Of a stretch of DNA of 64,000 nucleotides, positions 60,558 through 64,000 are shown piece after piece. Every line of letters starts with the position of its first letter. The stretch's first letter is position 1. The notes under the pieces were generated by a model, which did no database searches, was not told the DNA's origin, and worked only from the letters and a program-made list of their open reading frames with translations. The DNA is taken from the NCBI RefSeq assembly GCF_014066305.1, contig NW_023501091.1:248001-312000 (forward strand). The letters run 5' to 3'. This DNA comes from Letharia columbiana. Lineage: Eukaryota > Ascomycota > Lecanoromycetes > Lecanorales > Parmeliaceae. Both the position numbers and the translations under genes were made by a program.

Positions 60558-60925
60558 CTACACTTTCGCCAAAACTCGCATGCCTTTTGAATCCAATCTG
60601 AGCGATGGGACCATGAACTGAAATGCAGGATCTACATCCTCTCGTGTTGTCTCGTACAGCTCGAAGTCGAAGCGTCGGAAGATCGTGGCTAGGGTCACGT
60701 AATTCTCCGCGTAAGCCCAAATATGTTGCATCCAATCAACTCTATGGTATTGATAGGCCAGCAATACGAGTGGAGACACACTTGATTGCAAGACACATAC
60801 CTGGCCCCTTTCCAAAGGCGACGAGGTACTTTTCCAAATCCCTTCCAGAGTGGATCCATCACTCGGATTCGAACGCGAGGTGGTTGGGAAAGACTGCTTC
60901 GGTTCGGTAGGCAGCATCCGTGATG
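60558..60925 (-). pseudogene. cytochrome P450 C-terminal remnant
   Basis: Minus-strand frames show a P450 tail: TDAAYRTEAVFPNHLAFESE, then TGA where the ERW arginine should be, then GRDLEKYLVAFGKGPGMCLA with the heme-ligand cysteine motif, IN, a likely intron (GTGTGT at about 60794), then YAENYVTLATIFRRFDFELY and ETTREDVD to the stop at 60558. No N-terminal or I-helix sequence was recognised upstream, and the acceptor of the intron is unclear (WAYAE instead of LAYAE). So it is a truncated, broken copy. The closest pattern is the fungal P450 group with KYLVAFSKGSRMCLGINLAYAE. No partner biosynthetic genes lie nearby. Confidence 0.72.
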
Positions 60926-62065
60926 ACCAAAATTAGACAAGACACCACTACCGCCCACACTCCAAGCTATTGAAAACATCAAGCAAAGCCATGGAGGAAG
61001 GTCACGACTGAGTCGGGCACCGCTATGGCGATCTGGTGGTTGAGCTGATATGGAACCGAACCAAGAGGTGGACTTGAATGGAAGTCTTTCCAGCACCGGT
61101 GTCGTCAAAGGGTGAAATGTCAGGCGTATTGTCAAATTCTGCTGGTCATGATTGAAGACTGATTCGGACCTGAGAGCGATCTTCGTCAGGTGGCCTCAAC
61201 AAGCAAAGTGTGACTTGGTAGCTTGTTGGGGCCTGAGAGTAAGTTTTCGCTGGCTGTTTTGTTGACCAGCAAGATGGATAGCTGATTCAAGAGCAATGTC
61301 TGAATGATGCTGAAGCGCGTTGAGTAGTAGAGGTAGGTAGGCTTCGACCGCTCTTGGAGATCACACTGCAAGTAAGGGAAGGGTGACCCCTCAGCGAGGT
61401 GCCCATTTGACATCTCTTTCCAGGAGCATTCATTACTATTTGCAGGGACCCGAAATGATAGGAAGAGAAGAAAGCACATGGATCAACCACTGCTCACGCT
61501 TTTAAATATCTGACTCTGTTTCTATCTTCCTCTTTCTATCCTATCACAAACAAGTCGTTGCTCTGAGCAAATGGATATTTTATGTTGGAGGACTTGGAAC
61601 AAGGCCCATTAACACGAGAGACCCCGGACTCCTGCACAAGCCAAGGCTCTCACTGTCGTGAGCTGGATGCTCTTGACTTGTATCGGTCTTAGCAACGACC
61701 CCAGGACCCTAAAGCACGGCGCCATGCGCCTATGGCCGGTTTGAGTCAACACCGTAGAACGGTGGGTAAAGCACAACATCCTCAACTATGTCTACGACCG
61801 GTACGCAGAGCTTTGTCTTCTACCATTAGGAGGCAGTGACGAATAATCGCACGTTTCTCAGCGATAGTGGGTGCGAGCTAGTGAATGAATGCGGACGCAT
61901 GCGATATATGTACCGTTAATTCAAAGAAAGAAAGCAAGCAGCAGGCCTAAAGCAACGCCAGAAGAGTGGCTGGGTTCGAAATATGAATTGAAGTTCATTG
62001 AAATGCTATAAGCCAAGAATCACCCATGAGGCTTCTCAATCCTCCATGCAGCCTTTCCGTCCCAG
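60926..62065. other. intergenic, no gene recognised
   Basis: About 1.1 kb between the P450 remnant and the DUF3176 gene. It may contain further unreadable parts of the P450. The minus-strand frames at 60695-61135 and 61186-61479 show no domain. No RNA gene seen. Confidence 0.5.
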
Positions 62066-63958
62066 TCATCGCTGCACCAATTTCCAGTCTCCATCACTCG
62101 TTTGGATCAACTCAATCTCGATGTCTTTTGCCATTTCATTCATCTCGCTCAATCTGTTTACAGGGACACGATCACTATTGCTCAGCTCCAAATCCTGTCC
62201 ATGCAAGAGTAGGGCCAAATTCGAAGATTTCCAAATTAGGATATCGCGATTCCTCGACTCGATTATCGTGCCGAGCAAATATAGCAGCGACAGCGCTAAC
62301 ACCGTAGCTGGATAAAAGAACCATGCCCAACGGACGTGTACATAAGTCTCTGTCTTGTATGCGACGCCCTCGAACGTACTCGAATCGCTGTCCTTCTGTT
62401 GGCGAATATTGTTTGTCATAGAGGTCGCTAGGTTCTCGATGCTCTTCGAGTAATTTCGGGTATTGTAAAGGGCATGAATGATGTCCGAGGAGAAGGCAGA
62501 GCCCGAGCTTGACGAATTTATCCCACCACTACCAGTGAAAGTCTCGGACATGAAGCTATTCATTGCGTTTGCTGCGACGCTAGCCACCTTGAAAGTAGAG
62601 GCGTTGCCCGTGATGTTGATTATCGACTGTGGAGGATTGTATATCAGATCGGAGCCCTGGGAATGAGAAGCAGAGTTGTTGCGCCAGGTCTTCTCTATTC
62701 TTTGGTCTATGTCTCCATCGGTGACTGACGCGAAGTATGTATTGACGCAGTACAATAGCGCACATTCCCACGCCTGGACATCATCTGAATCATTCATCCT
62801 CTTGGAGAACAAAGACGAGAATCTGACCACAGATGCCTCGATGTCATCGAGATCTGTCGAAACCTGGCTAACGCTTGAGTTGATCTGTCCTCCAAAGCCT
62901 AAGAGCGAAGGTCCACCGGGCAGGAAGAATTCGTAGCATCCACTATCGTTGCACCTCTTCTCGACGGAAGAGGTGACATTGAGACATTTGCTACAAATGG
63001 CCAATGAAGAGAAACTGTTCCAAGTGCAGCTATAGAAGTTGAGAGACGCTCTGAATGTCGACTGTTTCATTACTTACTTGCCGGTAGAACAGTGATGATC
63101 CACCTTCACATCTGCTCGATCGTCAACGTCAAATACTCCACTGTAGATGGCTGCCTGGTTGGAAAATTAGTATTTTTATGATCAACGTGATCTCGCTTCT
63201 GAGATCACCTTCATGGAGATATCGACTATCGAAGGTAAGGGCAGGCCTTCATAACTACGAGCTTGATACCTCTGAGCTCTGACAATAGTGGCAACTTTAT
63301 CGGATGCTACAAGCCTGTCCGGATAGACCACGACTTGCTGCAAAAACGGATCGAAGAGTAGCATCATGGCAATGATGATTGAGCCAACGAAAGTCAGATG
63401 TCTGTAGTTGCGATCAGCTTGTTAATGGAAGCATGATTTATGCACGCCTACCTTGCTTTGATGTTCATCAATAAGCTCACTGCTCCCCATGGCCCCCGAC
63501 TGGCATCGTCGAAAAGCTGGAGGTCTTTGAGAGGGCGAGGCTCATCCTGGCGGTACCATAACCATTTCGATTGCGAGATCGAGGCTCCAACAGCCGACGT
63601 AATGGAAAGCTTCGCTATTGTGGCAAAGAAGGAGATGACTGAGTTTATCTACGCAAGTCTTCAGCATTATGTTGGAATGCAGGTAGCAGATAGATCGCAC
63701 AGTAAATACAGAGGGCCAATCGGGAAGAGAACTTTGATCAAAAACGACAAGAATAACAATAATCACAATGATTGCTAGAACAGCAGTGATAGCAGATACA
63801 ATCTCCCACAGCCACCAATTCTGGAAAAGCAAAATCACTTTTTTGGACACAGTAGCAGACTTATTGAGCGACTTTTTGAGCAGGGGAGTCTGAGAATCGG
63901 CATCTTGAGCATGACCATCAACATGGCTGCTGCCAGAAGTAGGCATCGTAGTCAACAT
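62066..63958 (-). CDS. DUF3176-type multi-pass membrane protein
   Basis: Five exons, 63701-63958, 63452-63648, 63209-63401, 63078-63154 and 62066-63029, encode 562 aa; introns are 48-54 nt. Family blocks: WWLWEIVSAITAVLAIIVII (first membrane segment), ISQSKWLWYRQDEPRPLKDL and FDDASRGPWGAVSLL read through exon 2. Then LTFVGSIIIAMMLLFDPFLQ, CSTGNCTWNSFSSLAICSKC across the exon 4/5 join, and a last membrane segment WAWFFYPATVLALSLLYLLG. Cysteines and several NxT/NxS sites lie in the long loop, which is therefore probably extracellular or lumenal. The function of DUF3176 is unknown. The gene is complete, with its start 42 bases from the window's right edge. Confidence 0.88.
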
Positions 63959-64000
63959 TCACCGAGAGAATACCCTACGTCTCTCCAGTGCTTAGGATGA

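Noticed and set aside
60830..60880. B-box-like GCGTTCGAATCC on the minus strand near 60870
   Set aside because: It lies inside the P450 remnant reading and no cloverleaf can be drawn around it.

Overview
This window is from a filamentous ascomycete (Pezizomycotina). The evidence is short 40-100 nt GT-AG introns, typical single-copy fungal housekeeping genes, and large AT-rich blocks with the signature of repeat-induced point mutation (RIP): CA and TG dinucleotides nearly gone, TA in excess, CG surviving. I cannot place it to class. I rebuilt most genes exon by exon. Twelve spliced models (VPS16, TAF14, PHS1, PRP19, DUF4604, GT15, YRB1, DNF3, homeobox, GEP4, SmD3, DUF3176) give coding lengths divisible by three with family motifs running through the junctions.

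Layout. 0-11.1 kb is gene-bearing: a partial ChlI-like gene (-), VPS16 (+), a short kinesin-3 (-), TAF14 (-) and PHS1 (-). 11.36-30.58 kb is a mobile-element graveyard. It opens with a 345-nt perfect poly(A) run and a RIP-degraded Harbinger-type transposase. Two tandem copies of a ~2 kb repeat unit follow. The second copy is interrupted by a 23-bp-TIR element with an 8-bp target duplication, and that element is itself interrupted by a Ty1/Copia-type LTR retrotransposon with 172-bp LTRs. A RIP-degraded Ty3/Gypsy element on the minus strand ends the region. The right edge of this region cuts off the RING end of an Slx8-like SUMO-targeted ubiquitin ligase gene. 30.58-64 kb is gene-rich: PRP19, a DUF4604 protein, a GT15 mannosyltransferase, a large single-pass membrane protein, an unknown soluble protein, YRB1 (Ran-binding), a DNF3-type P4-ATPase, a homeobox factor, GEP4, SmD3, an Irc6/p34-like protein, a Dma1-like FHA-RING ligase with an in-frame TAG, a cytochrome P450 remnant, and a DUF3176 membrane protein.

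The genes form no pathway cluster. They are dispersed cell-biology genes: endosome/vacuole tethering, transport motor, transcription, splicing, nuclear transport, lipid metabolism and flipping, and protein mannosylation. I found no secondary-metabolite cluster, CRISPR array, rRNA or convincing tRNA. The most unusual material is the nested repeat stack at 13.4-23.7 kb. Its insertion order can be read directly because the first repeat copy preserves the empty target site.
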